Part shown: piece after piece, positions 44,700 to 58,500 of the stretch
Layout of the letters: each line of letters starts with the position of its first letter
How positions within the stretch are numbered: position 1 is the stretch's first letter
Made by a program: the position numbers and the translations under genes
From: Sphagnum compactum
Lineage: Eukaryota; Bryophyta; Sphagnopsida; Sphagnales
Direction: 5' to 3'
Length of the DNA: 64,000 nucleotides
Assembly (NCBI GenBank): GCA_965153455.1
Contig: OZ234493.1
Coordinates: 23,922,213-23,986,212, forward strand
Notes under the pieces: model-generated
What the model was told of the DNA's origin: nothing
Seen by the model: the letters and a program-made list of their open reading frames with translations, nothing else
The model's database searches: none

Positions 44700-47600
44700 C
44701 CCCCTCCCCCATAATAAATACACATTGTACTGTAATATAATAATATTATATTATAGTACATTGTGTTCACAACATAATTGTTAATATTATGTTAAAGTAC
44801 ATTGTGAATGCTAATGTACTTTTTTGCAAGATTTTTTTTTTAAATCTCACCCCATTTATGACCAAACTCAGGGTTCTGGTGCTCTGTTTTCATTACTCAA
44901 AATTTCCAACCAATTACAAGATTCTTTTGAAAGCTAACCAATTACATTGGTGGAAAGTATTCAACAGAACTTGAATTTGTCAATTTTGATGGACAATGTT
45001 AAAAATGTAATGTTCATGAACAAAGGCAAATCCATAATTGGTTCATACCACTATTTGAATGTCACACCTTCATTTTACTAGACCTTTCGGTTTTGAAAAA
45101 AAGTATAAGAAATATAGTCAAATAAGGATTTTCAACAAATGTTTTTGGTGAGTACATTTAATAAATTGCATAAAATTTGAAATTTTAATGATATCAAGAT
45201 TTTTAGAAAAATTAAAAATATGAAAATCAAATAATTTACAATTGTGAATTTTTTTTCAAAAAAATGACTTAAAGAATATTATTTGATCACTTTTGGTTCA
45301 TTAATCATTCCTTAAGGTGCCATCCATCCAAGAATGAGTTTGTCACAACACCAAGTCAAAACTATTTATACACACCTCTTTGTTAATATTGATAATGTTG
45401 CAATTAAATTTCATTTTTGTTTTAATTTTCATATTATTCACATTTGAGCTTTTCATTTTGTACCTTCATGCAAATAAGAGCCCCATGCCTCAAAGTGAAC
45501 ATGAACTATTAAAGGGCATACATATTATAATCACAAGAACATATATCAACTGTAAAACTTGTTAAAACTTTTGTGGCCATCCCTCCCCTCCCTTCCCTTG
45601 TTTCATTTTGACATTTCCATAACTTTGAAAAACTTGCAAATAACAAGACGATGCAGTTAGAATGAACAACAATTTTTGAAAAAACATTTATGTAGTACAA
45701 ACTTGGTGTATTCAACACATGTTCGCTGAATAATTAATTTATTTTGATGTTTCCATTTTCAGAAAAGAATATTCCTGAATATGTTAAAAGACTTTTTAAA
45801 AATTTTCCTTCATATTTTTTTTAAAAAATAAACTTGAAAATTTCAGCATTTAAAAATATATATAATTTGTGTTGAAGCTGCTAAGATACTATGGTATCTA
45901 GATTCGAAGGGAGGTACCAATGTACAACAACACTTACATTCAAGGGAGGTACCAAAATCGATGAAATTTTTCATGCAACCATTTTCAAACAACACTAAAA
46001 TTTCTCAAATTTTGGCCCAACCATGCCAAATTAGGGTTTTCTCTCATTTCTAAGTTGACAAGGATTTTTTAAATATCAATTACATAAAAAATGTTTCTTT
46101 TGTGTTCCTAAACAAAGGGATTCAAGCGTTATTTTTCTGAAATGTTTTTCTTAACCATTCATTAGAAATATTAAAATTATTTTTAAAAATCTAATTAAAC
46201 TTTCAAATTTTACATGATTTGGATAATCTTGTAATATAAAATTTACAATGAAAAGCTTTTCTTCAGTGAATCCTATGTTATCCTAAAGTTGAGTGGGTCT
46301 CAAAATTTTGATGTGTCACATTCTTAATGATACCACTCAAAGATAAGTTTATCCTCCACTATCTCCAAGAAAATAGATTGTGACCGATGCAAAAGTAAAC
46401 ATGTAAGTTCCATCCAATTAAACTACCTCAATGACAACAACCCCAAAATCCATGGTCAATTTGCGATTTGTGATTTGAATAGTTGGTTCTATGCTTATGC
46501 AATACGCATGAGGACTTGCACCAAATTAGTTAAAGAGGGCTTAAACTTTTCATTTCCCAAGGGCCCATTTGATTTCTCATGGGGTTTTTCGATTTCTAGA
46601 GCTTGAAGGCATTCAATTCTCAAAACAATTCATAGAGTGAAGAGTGTACATAAGTCTCTAGTTGTCATTCACACATGGTTAAAGTTTGAACCAAAATTTT
46701 ATCCAAAATCTTGCACCAATGCTTAGTCTCTTTCCCTATGGCTGGGGCCAACAAAGTATATTCAAATTTGCATCTTTTCATGGCGAGTCATTTATATATC
46801 AAAATGTGCAAGAAATCGAAGATGACTTCCAACTTTCCCTCACTTCAAGTGATATTTGGTAGCACTGGTGAAATGGGATAATATAAGTTAGAAAAATATT
46901 TAGAGGTTTTGACAACCTTTTGTAGCATTGTTAAAATGTTGAGATATTGTGTATTAAAATGAGATATTGAGATATTAAAATGTTTTACCTTTTATGCATA
47001 AAGTTGTGTATTTTAGTGAATAGTGCATCATTTCTTTTGTTCATTTGAGCTTGTATCCATCCTTTTTTTATTTTAAAACTTTAAACAAACTAGTCATAGT
47101 CACAAATTGAACATGAACAAGATGTGGACCATGTGGTGTTAGATACAAAAACTTCATATGAATTCAAGTCAAGATATTATAATAGTTACATGTTGCAAAA
47201 CATGAAGCTTATATAGGATCATTTAATTTTATCTCCATACATCAAGAAGTGAATCAAATTTATTACCATAAACATCTAAGCTATCATAACTAAGATCATT
47301 ATGTTTTTATAGTATCTACGTTGACTTATAAAATCAAGTGTGGTTTATTTGAAGAGCAAGAATGTAAGCTAGTGGTAGTTACTACATCGTTGCGGTTATG
47401 GGTTTGCATAGTAGGTGTAGCTTGCAAATGATATAATTGTTATCTTTGTTTTGTAGAAAACATCAAAACATGAATTGCATGGTTTAGAACATGAACCATG
47501 TAAGGCACAATATGACGAGCCTGCAAAGTTCAATGGGGGGATATAATGTCCTACCTTCACAACTCATTGTAAGCCATGGATTTTTCATCTAGCCATAATG

Positions 47601-49620
47601 AAGGTAAAAAATAGTAGTTAATATACAAATTTTGGGTAAAAGATGTTCTTGCATAACATCAAGTTGAGACACATATTGGACAATTTTGGACATGTTATTT
47701 GACAATGGCAACCCAATGACTCACACCCAACTCTATATATCGTACCTTCAACTAATGTTCAACAATATGATCCTGAAATAATTAGTTAGAAAAATGAGGT
47801 CTAATAGTCAGAATTATCATATCCCAAGATTTCAACAATTAAAAAATAAGAATATAAAAAATTCCTTACATTTTGGATTTGTAATGTTATCCCATTGCTT
47901 GGGTTAAGGTTTTTTTTTCAAGTTTTTGCTTTTGCATCAATATTAAACATCCCAAGAAAGACGTAACATTAAAAGACAATCGATTTTTAGAACTTGTCCA
48001 ACAAGAGATTCTCTTCTAAAGTTTGGCTACTTACTACAATCCAAACTAAAATTTGGTAAAACTTGTAGGAATGTGACTCTAATTCATTAGGAGTTTCACT
48101 ATTCATTTGGCTGAAATCATCATTAATTCACTATACTAAAAATTTAAATAGTTCATCATGTCTCAAAGTGATTGACAACAAGTTGGAATGGACAAGTGAG
48201 TTCACTAGCATGTGATCAAATGAAAAATTAACATGTGATATTAAATAACTATTTAGTTTTTTAAATCATCATTTTGTATATTCTTATATTCCATATTTTT
48301 ATAAAAAATAATGTATTTTTAACGGTCACCATACTATTTTGGTATCAAGGTTTGGATGTAAATTCAATTCCCATAAATCTCAACAAGATCTTCTTTTTGA
48401 CCAAACCTTTCCTGAATTAATGTGTCCCAAACATGAGTCATAGGTATGGTATCATAGGAAAGATCATCCAACATCCCCAATTAATAAATGATCATTCTTT
48501 CTTCATATTTGTGTATATTACCAACCATATTAATGTTTTAGAAAGGAGGATTACATGTACTCATTGCTTGTTGCCCACACCCAAATTCCAACTTTTATGA
48601 AGATATATTTCAATTGCAAAATATTCTAATGGACTTAGATCATGCCCAACCTATGGAGGGTAATTGCTTGTGATTTTTCCTTGGGTGAGGCTTGTGTTGT
48701 TAGAGAGGATGGTTTTGGATTAGGGCTTCGGTAGAGAGCACTTGAACACCATTGATGTTGCCACATTTTCCAAGGGTTGATGTAAGGTAGTGGAGGGATT
48801 TTCTATGCTTGAATGTCATCTCAAGTTGATTTTTGTAAATTATTGAAGATATATAGTGGGCAAAAATTTGAAGATGGAACTTGTCTCCATGGGAAAAAGA
48901 ACTTGGAAGTGGAGATGTTTCAAAACACCTTTGTCATAGTACCTTGGTGATTTTGGCACAAATTATGTTATTTTTTAAAATGTTGAGTTTTTCAAAAATA
49001 AATTAATTTATTTTAAAATATTTTCTTTTGTAGTGGAAAGAAAATGTTCTTTTAAGATATAGTAAAGGAATATTTTATTCCGAAATGGAATCTTCAAAAT
49101 ACATTAATTATTGTTGTAAACATGTGTTGAAGTCACCCTTATAGTACAATAGTGGCCATTGCTTGGTCCCAATTTCCAAGGGTGTCACCATTTAATTTCT
49201 AGAATTGAAGAACACAATAGCAAGGTCACGCACCTTGCTAAAGAAAGAAATTGCCATAATACATTGCTCCCAAAAAGATTGGAACCATATATTGGTCATT
49301 TTCCCCCAAAAAAAGACGTTTTGATAGAAAGATGGGTAGAAATTATTAATAAATAATAATCCTTATGGGCTTTGCACATAAGGATCTTTTGACTATGGAC
49401 TTAGTTTGAACTCATATATGAGTTAATTAATTATTTTTGGCTAGCCACAAATAAAAATAAATTATTTTGACTTGACTTGCGACAAAATGGTTTAATTTTA
49501 GTGAAGGAGATGCCAAATGAGTATGGAAGTTCATCCGTGGAAAGGATAAGTGTTCTAAAAGACTAATAGATAAGTGTTCTTACTTCAAGTTGACTAAAGT
49601 TCATGCAATGGATGAATTGT
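44700..49620. other. AT-rich intergenic stretch, no gene seen
   Basis: No open frame of interest in nearly 5 kb. Local duplications: AGGGAGGTACCAA twice at about 45,910-45,955, and GAGATATT(g/a)..TTAAAATG words near 46,930-46,985. The words TGGTATC at 45,892 and TTGGTATCAAGG at about 48,339 resemble LTR-element primer-binding sites, but no paired LTRs were found. Confidence 0.45.
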
Positions 49621-49624
49621 GAGT

Positions 49625-49785
49625 TGCGACATGGGAGCCAACTACTAATACTTTGCTAACTAGGGCCATAGTGAACCAGCACCCACTAGTGCACCATGTA
49701 CCATATGCTCAATATGACTCAATTGTGGATGAACCTCAACTAAGTTAATATATGGGTTTCACCTTGGTAACCCAAATTTGTAAAA
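49625..49785 (-). repeat. Dispersed repeat pair, copy 2
   Basis: Reverse complement of the blocks at 30,750-30,955: GGGTTACCAAGGTGAAACCC, CATGGTGCACTAGTGGGTGC then TGGTTCACTATGGCCC, and CATGTCGCAAC. It is shorter than copy 1 because the central part is lost or diverged. Confidence 0.65.
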
Positions 49786-49981
49786 AATAGGTCCTATATA
49801 TATAGAGAGGTAGATAGGTAAGAAAATAGGTGACTACTCAACAAGTAGATGGTTAATAGTTAATCATAGGTAAGGACTAGGCTAGTTGGTAAGTCTAGCT
49901 AGGTAGCCAACCACGATGATTAGCCTAGGACCGAACCCAACAGAAAATTGTTTCTTGACCACTTATCATCCATCCTTCATG

Positions 49982-50000
49982 GTGTGTGTGTGTGTGTGTG
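49982..50000 (+). repeat. (TG)n microsatellite
   Basis: About nine TG units. Confidence 0.9.
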
Positions 50001-50082
50001 GGTGTGATTCAGTCGCGCTGCTGACTAGACTTCCCAACTAGCCTGCCCCACACAAGTAAGGCTGCGCACATGCACACAAGTA

Positions 50083-50106
50083 TTATTTATTTATTTATTT
50101 ATTTAT
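50083..50106 (+). repeat. (TTTA)n microsatellite
   Basis: Six tetranucleotide units. Confidence 0.9.
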
Positions 50107-52485
50107 ATAAAAGAAAGTAGTGTGTGCTAGACAAGTGCACAAAATTAGTACTTGGTTTCATCATATATGACTTCATCAAATTTTCGGAAATTTTGGGGGT
50201 TCGCATGTGAATATTGAGTGCGCCGACCGAATTGTAATGTGGTTGACCTAAGAAAATCTCATAATACATGAACAACGGCTTCCTTCCGGCATAAATTAAA
50301 TTATTTTTTTGTTTTGCCAAATTTTTGAAATTTTATTTATTACTTGTGCCAAAGGTTTTAAACTGTCCCATAACATAGCAAAACTATTGTGTTTATTATT
50401 TTTTAGAAGCATTACCTATCAAAAATTTCAAAATTAAAAAAAAAATCAAGTGCCAAAGTTAAGACTTAAAATTTAATTAATTATTCAGCAGTTTGTAGCC
50501 AAATCCAATCAGGGAGTATGGTAGCGGGTAGTGTGTTTTTCTCAAGTTTTTCCTTTTTCTTTCATTTTTTTTTCCAATTTTTTTTTTCTCTCAACAAAAT
50601 CCGATGTAAAATTTCAAAAAATGCAGGAAAATTTCAAAACTTGAGGAAAAATTCAATTTTTTTTAAAATAAATAAATTCAAAGGAGTTAATATAACATAA
50701 TGCCCTCTCCCACAACACTAATTAGCTATACATTGAGAAGACTTCTGGATCAAACATAGAAGCAAGAGTCAAACATGTTGTTTGTAATTTTGAAGTTCAC
50801 CTATGCCCACTCCCAAAACCCATGTATACACAACTACAATAACTCAACACCATTGACCCGTCCAAAAGACTCAAATTTAAAATGCATATGATGCATACTA
50901 TATCCCAAGAGTAAATGCATACACTACATAAATCCCCCCTTACAGTTAGATCAACTAGATGGTGCACATACCTATCTTTGGTTTGGTCTTGTTCCATTTA
51001 AGTTGGGATGGGATTTTTGAAAAACACATCTTTGTGCTTTAGGTTTTTCAAGGTGGAGTTGGTTTGAAAAACTCTTGCTAGTGATATACTGTAGCCTATT
51101 CATTGCCCTCATTTCAACACTTGTTCCAGATGGACCATCTTTGTCATACATGATGTTCCCTACAATAGATTATTACGTAATGTTGGGTCTTTTATCTTTA
51201 TACATGCTTGTTTTTTCCATGTTCTTTTCACATGCCACAAACATAAGAAAATGGTTGTGTCTAACCATATAGATTTGCAAGAAAGCAAATGCATTATATA
51301 TGAAACTTGGTGGATTAAAATACATTAAATGTTGATGGATGTTACATCCATTGGGGCAAGTGACATGTACAATAGATAGCTGGCAATTTGCTGGATAGAA
51401 AGGGGGAAGGGGTAAAGATTTTACTTGATGCAGTTGATTTCCTTTTGGGCACAATCAACAATGTAAGCATTGGGATGCCATGATGGGTGAATATTGTGAA
51501 TGCTTTCATTCAAATCGTGCATCCATGGTGTCAAATCCTTTTGTTGACATCCTGATGTGATGCAATATGCTACATGAATGCCATTGTGCCATTGGTCAAA
51601 CACCATCATGGTATATAGGGGGAATTGCCACAATTCACAATAGAGATATGTCAATTAAACATTGACAATAGATGTAATGAATGATCTATTATCAATTTCA
51701 AATTTTTACATGTATTTTTTTATGTCCATTGATTTGTCCTATTAATGTTTCAATGACATTAGACTACATATATACTAGTGTATTAGATCACATGTGCATG
51801 TATTATGTATTAGACATAATTTACACCTTTATTTCATTTCTCCCAAAGCTTGCATCGACTACAACATCCCCTTGGTGTTCTTGTTCAATCATCAAGGTGT
51901 ATGCATTCTAAGGTGGCTCATTTTTGGCAAATGCTCCACTCCCTAAAAATCCCTACGATAGTGTTAAAATGGCAATCTATTTTGATATCATTAATTTAGT
52001 GGGGAATTACATAGTGATTAATGAACTAAAAAGCCCATATGAAAATAGACCATTCTAAACAATTTTTTAATGTACATGTTTTTAAAAAAAAAAGTTGAAA
52101 TCCACCCACAATTATTATGATATGGACTTATGAAAATATGGCTCATTTTAAGCCATTCAAAAGTCGATAATTTTTTTTGGTTAATTATTTTCTAACAATT
52201 CTTTTGCACATATGTATTTTTGTTTTAACATATCGTATATTGAGTCCCTATGATATATTTCAAAGAAAATTCATACACAAAAATGCATGTATATAGAAGC
52301 ACAAACAATAAACTAGTCCATATTTTTTGATTTGAAAAGTCCATTACTATATATTTGGTGTATATATGTTATAATTTTTTTAATACATGTCTTCTTCTTC
52401 AAGTTGACAATCTAAATCTAGCCACAAATTTGAAAATTATTGTTTTTATGCCATGTTAACGTCATGTAAATGCATGCCACTTTGT

Positions 52486-52702
52486 TTCTGAAAGATTGAA
52501 GCAGCTTTTATTGGCCACAAGCCAGGTAGTTGAGCTCATTCCATCAGCAGTTTCCGCTTTGACTATTTTAGAAGATATGATACAATGCCAGGGTTCTGAA
52601 AGATTGAAGCAGCTCTTATTGGTCATGAGTCAGGTAGTTTGCTTTGACTACTTCGGAAGATATGGTCCAAAATTTAGGAGGAGCAAAGTGGCACATGAGT
52701 GA
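52486..52702 (+). repeat. Tandem duplication with exon-like edges, possible gene fragment
   Basis: TCTGAAAGATTGAAGCAGCT, then (T/C)TTATTGG(C/T)CA..AG(C/T)CAGGTAGTT occurs twice, at 52,486 and about 52,594, followed each time by TTTGACTA(T/C)TT and GAAGATATG. In each copy the 31-base core is bounded by AG on the left and GT on the right. The 68-codon frame across both reads SERLKQLLLATSQVVELIPS and later SERLKQLLLVMSQVV. I cannot assign a family. It could be a decayed exon pair or a non-coding repeat. Confidence 0.4.
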
Positions 52703-53560
52703 AAATACCCACAGCTTGACTCTCTTAGCCTGGACAGGTATAACAGCTGCTGAGTGAACTGTTTGCCAAGTGTAGAGATGAGTCCCAGAACTCTGGAGTC
52801 TGAATCTGCTTTATAAGCCATTCAAATTCTAAAACTTGAGGGCATTCATGATTGTTATTATGTATGGCAATGTGGGGTTATTTGGTGGGATTGTGCCATG
52901 ATACAGTAGTGCCTGAAATATTCATGGAAGGGGTCAGGAGGTTTGTGACCTGTCTCATGTTTTGTTTATCATGACTGAACTGCATGTGGGTGCAACTGGG
53001 TTATTTTTCCACACTGACACCCGACTGTTTTCAGGGAGATGTATGCTCCTACAATTTCTGTGAGTTCCAATTGCATCCTAATCGTATGGATTGCTGTATG
53101 ACATAGCTACTTTTGTGTAGCTCACAGTTGCATAATATGGTTTGATGGTTGTACAGATGCAGCAGTGAAGTCTTTTGCTTGGTTCACAGAACATCTGCAC
53201 TGATGGAATTCTGTTACCAGGAAACAATTTTTGCAGACAAAAATGCAATTTTTATTTGCTTGAGTCTGGGCTGCCAACTTATTTGGTAAGTATGCAATTA
53301 CATTATTTTGGCTAAGCTCTTCCTATGTAATTGAAGCTCTAATGTAAGAGTGAAATGTTGATCCTGGGTACTATCTGTTTGACATGACCCACAACTTCTG
53401 CCTTCTGGAATGAAAAAATTCTGTTGTATGCTACTTTTGCTGTCATCAGGCAAATTTTCTCAGATCTTCAATTTGCAGCTCTTTGAAAGTAGCTCTCCAA
53501 GTACACAAATCAGGCTGCTCCAACATAAGAAGCATGGGACCAAGCCCGTGCCATGGTTAT
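52703..53560. other. Less AT-rich stretch without coding frame
   Basis: Composition resembles the gene flanks rather than the deep spacers, continuing from the 52.5 kb duplication. It could be the remnant or the UTR of a gene or non-coding transcript. No protein motif was found. Confidence 0.3.
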
Positions 53561-54489
53561 GGCATGTTTCATAATCATGTTTCAAGTTTTTTCTCTTTTC
53601 TATTTTTTTTTACCTTGTATTTTGAGGTGCTGAAACATGGTGTCCATCTCTACCAAGTGTGTCTAAAATTTCAGTTTTTCATTCATTTTACTTTGCTTCT
53701 TGATCTTGCTTGTTTTTTGTTATTTTCCTTGTTGATCATTCTGCATGCTTGTTGTTTTGTTTGTGGGTTTCACTCCTTTATTTTACTTGCTTTTTGGTTT
53801 TTTTCCTTCTTAGTTTCGTTCAATCTACCCTCTTTTCTTCTTGCTTTTTTTCTTATGTTTTTGCTTGCAGGTTAATTTTTTCATTTTTGTGTTTGTTGGT
53901 TAATTTGTCAAGTTGTTTGTTGCCCCTTAATCTTTGCTTACTAATGCTTATTATTTGTAGATTTGTATGTTTTTTCTCACTATTTGTTTTGTGGTTATTT
54001 ATTATTTTGATTGTTATAAGTTTGGTATTTCAAATTTAGACGTTGTTTTTTATATGAACTTCAACTTTGGTCATCTTTGCTTACTAATTCTTATTGTATA
54101 GAGATTTGCTTGTTTTTCTTCACTACTTGCATTAATTATTTCTTCTTATTTTTTATTTTGATCATTGTTGAAAGTTTAATATTTCATGTTGGTTTGTTGA
54201 TATGAGCTTCATTGCTTGTTCATTTTTGCTTTTGATTTGTTTCTTAATTTAAGTTTTAAATCCTTGCAAGGTCACAATCCATCACATTCATTTGATGATC
54301 GAACTCTATTTTTGTCATGTCTTAAAAATTTCCTAAGTTTCAAAATGAATTAGAAAAATGTTTAAATTTTTTCAAGTTTAAAATTGGGTTGTAACAGAAA
54401 GCTTTTAAGTTCTAAAATGATTCAAAAGTGTCAAAGTTTGCATGTTTAAAGAAGTTTTCCACTTATGTTTTTTTAGTAATTTGGAATGA
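53561..54489. other. T-rich spacer, no gene seen
   Basis: Strong T bias on the plus strand gives long hydrophobic frames (53,483-54,039) that look like composition artefacts rather than membrane proteins. GCTTACTAAT(g/t)CTTATT occurs twice, at about 53,936 and 54,078. Confidence 0.45.
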
Positions 54490-55590
54490 AGTTTCAAGGT
54501 TGATCTTTGTATTTTTTTTTAATCTCAATTATTTTAATGAGAAAGTGATGTTAGTGTGTATATATAAGTATATATTTTTTGAATATTTTAAAAATGAGTT
54601 AGATCATTAGAATGACATTCAAAAAGACTAATCTTATTTGATTGAAAAGATTCACATAGCATTGGAAAGTTGTTAACAAGGGGTATAAGATAATGAAATC
54701 ATATGTCTCATTCAGTTGAAATTAATAGGAGTTATAAGGCTTCGAAGGTTCAAGTCTTTACAAAGAAACATTGTGCATTAAAAAATTTATTTAAACAGGC
54801 CAACATGGTAATAAATGTTTTAAAACATGCAAGAATATGTTTAAATACATCCCCAAAAATGTTAGGAATTATTTATATGTCAAAACAAACATCTTTAATA
54901 CTTGGAAACATATTGATGAAAGTTTTTGTGCTTTGAAAACATGCTAGAATCATGTGAAGAATGGTATACTTTTTTTGAAAGATGCCAAAAAATATGCCAA
55001 AACATGTAGAAACATGTCAATATATTATGAGAAGCATGCTAAAACATCTCAAGAATGACTTATATGTTTGGAACATCTTAGAATAATGTTAAAGCATGTC
55101 AAAAGTTTTTCATGGCACGTTCCTAATGTGTAAGTCCTTCATGGTATGTTTCTAGCTCGTTTCAAAGGATATAAGTTCTCATAGGCATGTTTCTAACATC
55201 TTTAAATCATCTAATCCCTCCTTGACATATTTTTAACCTATTTAAAAATAGATAGTCTTTCTCAATATGTGTCAATATATGTTTTATACATGACATTTCT
55301 TTGTAAAGTCTCAAATATTTGAAAGTTTGTAGCTCCTACTAATCTCAACCAAACAAGACATATGACTCATTATGTTATACTCCTTGTCAAAAGCTTTCCA
55401 ATGTCATGTGAATTCTTCAATCAAACATGATTTGACTTTTTGAATCGCATTTTCAATGGTCAAAATCCTCTTCAAAAGATTCATGAAAAAATATACTTCA
55501 ATTTACACATTTCAATGTCTTTTTCTCATTGAAATCAATATATCTTTCCGAAAATACATAGATCAGCAACTTGAAACATGTTTCAACAAT
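54490..55590. repeat. Long imperfect inverted repeat (foldback), arms ~300 bp
   Basis: The left arm (about 54,490-54,800) matches the reverse complement of the right arm (about 55,275-55,590). Examples, left versus reverse-complemented right: GACATTCAAAAAG / GCGATTCAAAAAG; GATTCACATAGCATTGGAAA / AATTCACATGACATTGGAAA; AACAAGGGGTATAAGATAAT / GACAAGGAGTATAACATAAT; GTCTTTACAAAGAAACATTG / GACTTTACAAAGAAATGTCA. The order holds along the whole arms. The ~475-bp centre also has weak symmetry with repeated AAACATG words. No ORF lies inside. It could be a foldback transposon, an inverted duplication or a hairpin RNA precursor. Confidence 0.8.
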
Positions 55591-58500
55591 GTTGGCTAGT
55601 TCATGAATTTCGACTAGTGCTATCAATCCAATTACAAGTTACCCTACCCACAAGTTTAAAAATTGCAAATATGCACCTTGGGACCCAAATTTCCAAAAGC
55701 TTTCTTGGAACAAGATCAATTAGGAATCTAACTAGAGATTTTAAGGATTAAAAAACACCACTTGAAACCATTTTAATAGTTTCACTTGCAATTTTGAAGG
55801 TACAAGTTGTTGCACAAATAATGATGATTAAGGTTTAAGATTTTTTTGAAATTCTTGTTCATTTAACTACACTCTTTTGTTAAGTTTTTTTTGTTTTTAA
55901 TGTTTTTTGTGCTCTTGAAACAATGTTGGAAAGGATCAATTGAAGAAGAAAACCATTAAGTTTGCTTGCATTTCTCAACAATGCTAAGGTTTTGATTCAT
56001 CTTGTTACATTTTTTTCCATTGTGTACCACATTTGTGCTCTCTATTATGAATATTCAACTATCAAGTTCACAATGCAAAAGCTTATTGATCATTACATTG
56101 AGCTTTTGTTGTTGTCATTGTACCCATGTTACAAATCATGTTTAGCTTGTCAGATGCCAATTTGGATGGCAAATGCATCCTTTCAAAGAAACATCATCTT
56201 CTTCACATTTCATAGGCAAATTGGTTGGATATCAAGAAAAGAAACCATGGTTGCCATATTACATTTTTGTAGTGCATGTTATCGACTTGTTGTATTTGGA
56301 ATCAGACGTGTATTCTTGTACATTGCAATTTATTTTGTGTGACTATACAGTTGTGTTTTTTGCGACATTTTTTGGGTGCTCATGCAACACATCAAACAAG
56401 AACTTTGTTGGAGTTAACAAGGTTGTGGACATTGTTGTCACAACAATAACAGGCGCCAAGGTGCCAATTTTTAATGTAACCAAAGCTAAGATTTAGTGTT
56501 CAAAGAATGCAAGCCTTATCTTGGGTCGAGGGTTTGAAATTGTTATGTAATATTTTTCTTTGAAGTTTGAGGCCATCTTTGTTTGTGAATGGTATGATAT
56601 CATGACTTGCTTCATTTTGTCTTTCTTTTTTCTAATGGATTGCTCACTTTATATGTTTGAAAAGCACATCAACACAATGGAGCATTTTTTATGGACAATG
56701 GTTGTTTAACCATGAGGCTCATTGTTTGTGCCCAAATTGTTATGCTATTGTTGCTTGAATGTGGAATCAAAGTCAACACTTGAAATTATTGTGAACATGC
56801 ATGGACTTTTATTGTGTTTTAGTTTTGGCATTTTGGGAGCTTAGGCTAGATGGTAGACCATATATGTTACTTGAAGATATACAAGTGTTCATATTTGACC
56901 AAGGAATAGTTTTCAAGATTTGTGGTGTGTATTTTCAATTGTATTGCAAACCCGTTACTAACAACATTAGATTTGTGTTGCATTCATCCTTAATAAGTTG
57001 TAGGAATAGTTACAGCTAGATATAATATAGAAAAAATCAATAACCTATAGTAATGTTCAACTCCCACTTTTTATATCATAGTCTAATCCAAACATTTGAC
57101 CCATAAAATCCCCCTTAATTGGTTTTTTGATGGGTCATTGATGACCATGATGTTGTAGCTAACTAGCCCTATCCAATGGAGGAATAAAGGATGTTGGCAC
57201 TAGACAATTTACACCTTAGGCCTTCCCTGTGGTCAAGTTTACTAATTGTTGAAATCAATTAGAGGCAAACACCAAGTTTGCTTATTTTGAATAACAAGTT
57301 TGGGTGTCAATTTCCTCACTAGAATTTTCAAACAATAAATTTATAATTGTCATTAGATGACATTGCCTTGGATGTGGCCAAATTTATTTAGGAATTAACA
57401 AGTATATCACCATATATTAACTAAGCAAAAAAAAATCTTTATTGTCAATTACATCAAATTTTGATGTTCATGTTTCTAGAAAAGCATATCTAGAACTACA
57501 TGCATGCACTGCTATTTTTCGGTCCAAGATGTAGTAATTTTTAAAAAAAATTCCTCACATGTTTTAGTGATAAAACTCACACAACAAGATGAAAATCTGT
57601 TCAAATCTCACACACTAACCAAGGAGTACATTTAATTGATTAAAAATAATAAAACAAATTTAGTGCATTTTTTGCCATTGTCATTACCAAGGGCATATTT
57701 AGTGCAAAACAAAACTTTTACAACATTGTTTTGTTCCAATATAAGGTACAAGAACTTTTGCGATTGTGAGTGGAAATGATCTAAATAGCCAAGTTATTCA
57801 AATTTTCCTTCTTTTGTCAACTAATTTCACCCCATGTCATCCTCACACCTAACAATAACACAAGGGTATACACTTGCATGAAAAATCAAAGGTTTTTTAT
57901 GAAATAAGGTGAAAGCACAATAAGCCCCCCAAAAGTTGTAGTCGTAAGTATATTTTTTCTAAATTAATTATTTTGGTAATGTTTGGACATCACATCTTGG
58001 ATATATATTTTTTAAAGTATATTTGATTAACTTTAATAAAATCCATTATGTTAAAAAATCCAACAAACATTGAAGAACTTGGACATATGGAATATATTTG
58101 TGACAAATAATACATGTTATTAAGTTTGAAAAATTGCATATATACTTCAAAATTAAGGTTGTGGGTGGAATTCTTAGGTGAACTTTTTTATGGTGTATGA
58201 TATTCATATACATCAATTAGATCTAACACCACTTTTAAAATTTAAATTTTGGATGAAATTCCATTCAAAAAATGTGTTTTTCTTCATTTGTTTAGCAATA
58301 AACGCATAGTAATATATATTTTTGAAGAAAAAACCACTACCATATGAAAGGGAAGGAGATTTATAAATAAGCATTACATTATTTTTTCAATTTTCTTTTG
58401 TTTGGTAATGTTTCATGAACCACAAACATGAACCCCTATGATAGTTGAATAATCATAAGTTATATATTACATGTACATTAATTCTATCTAATCCTTTTCA

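Larger units (their letters stand above)
49786..52480. other. AT-rich intergenic stretch, no gene seen
   Basis: Holds a TG repeat (49,982-50,000) and a TTTA repeat (50,083-50,106). A trace of the AGCCAAA word occurs at about 50,494. No gene recognised. Confidence 0.45.

Noticed and set aside
53483-54039. Hydrophobic plus-strand frames resembling a membrane protein
   Set aside because: Strong T bias on this strand yields Phe/Leu-rich frames by composition alone; there is no conserved motif or exon support.
55962-56496. Overlapping plus-strand frames as a gene
   Set aside because: Two frames overlap with no splice-supported continuity and no recognisable motif.
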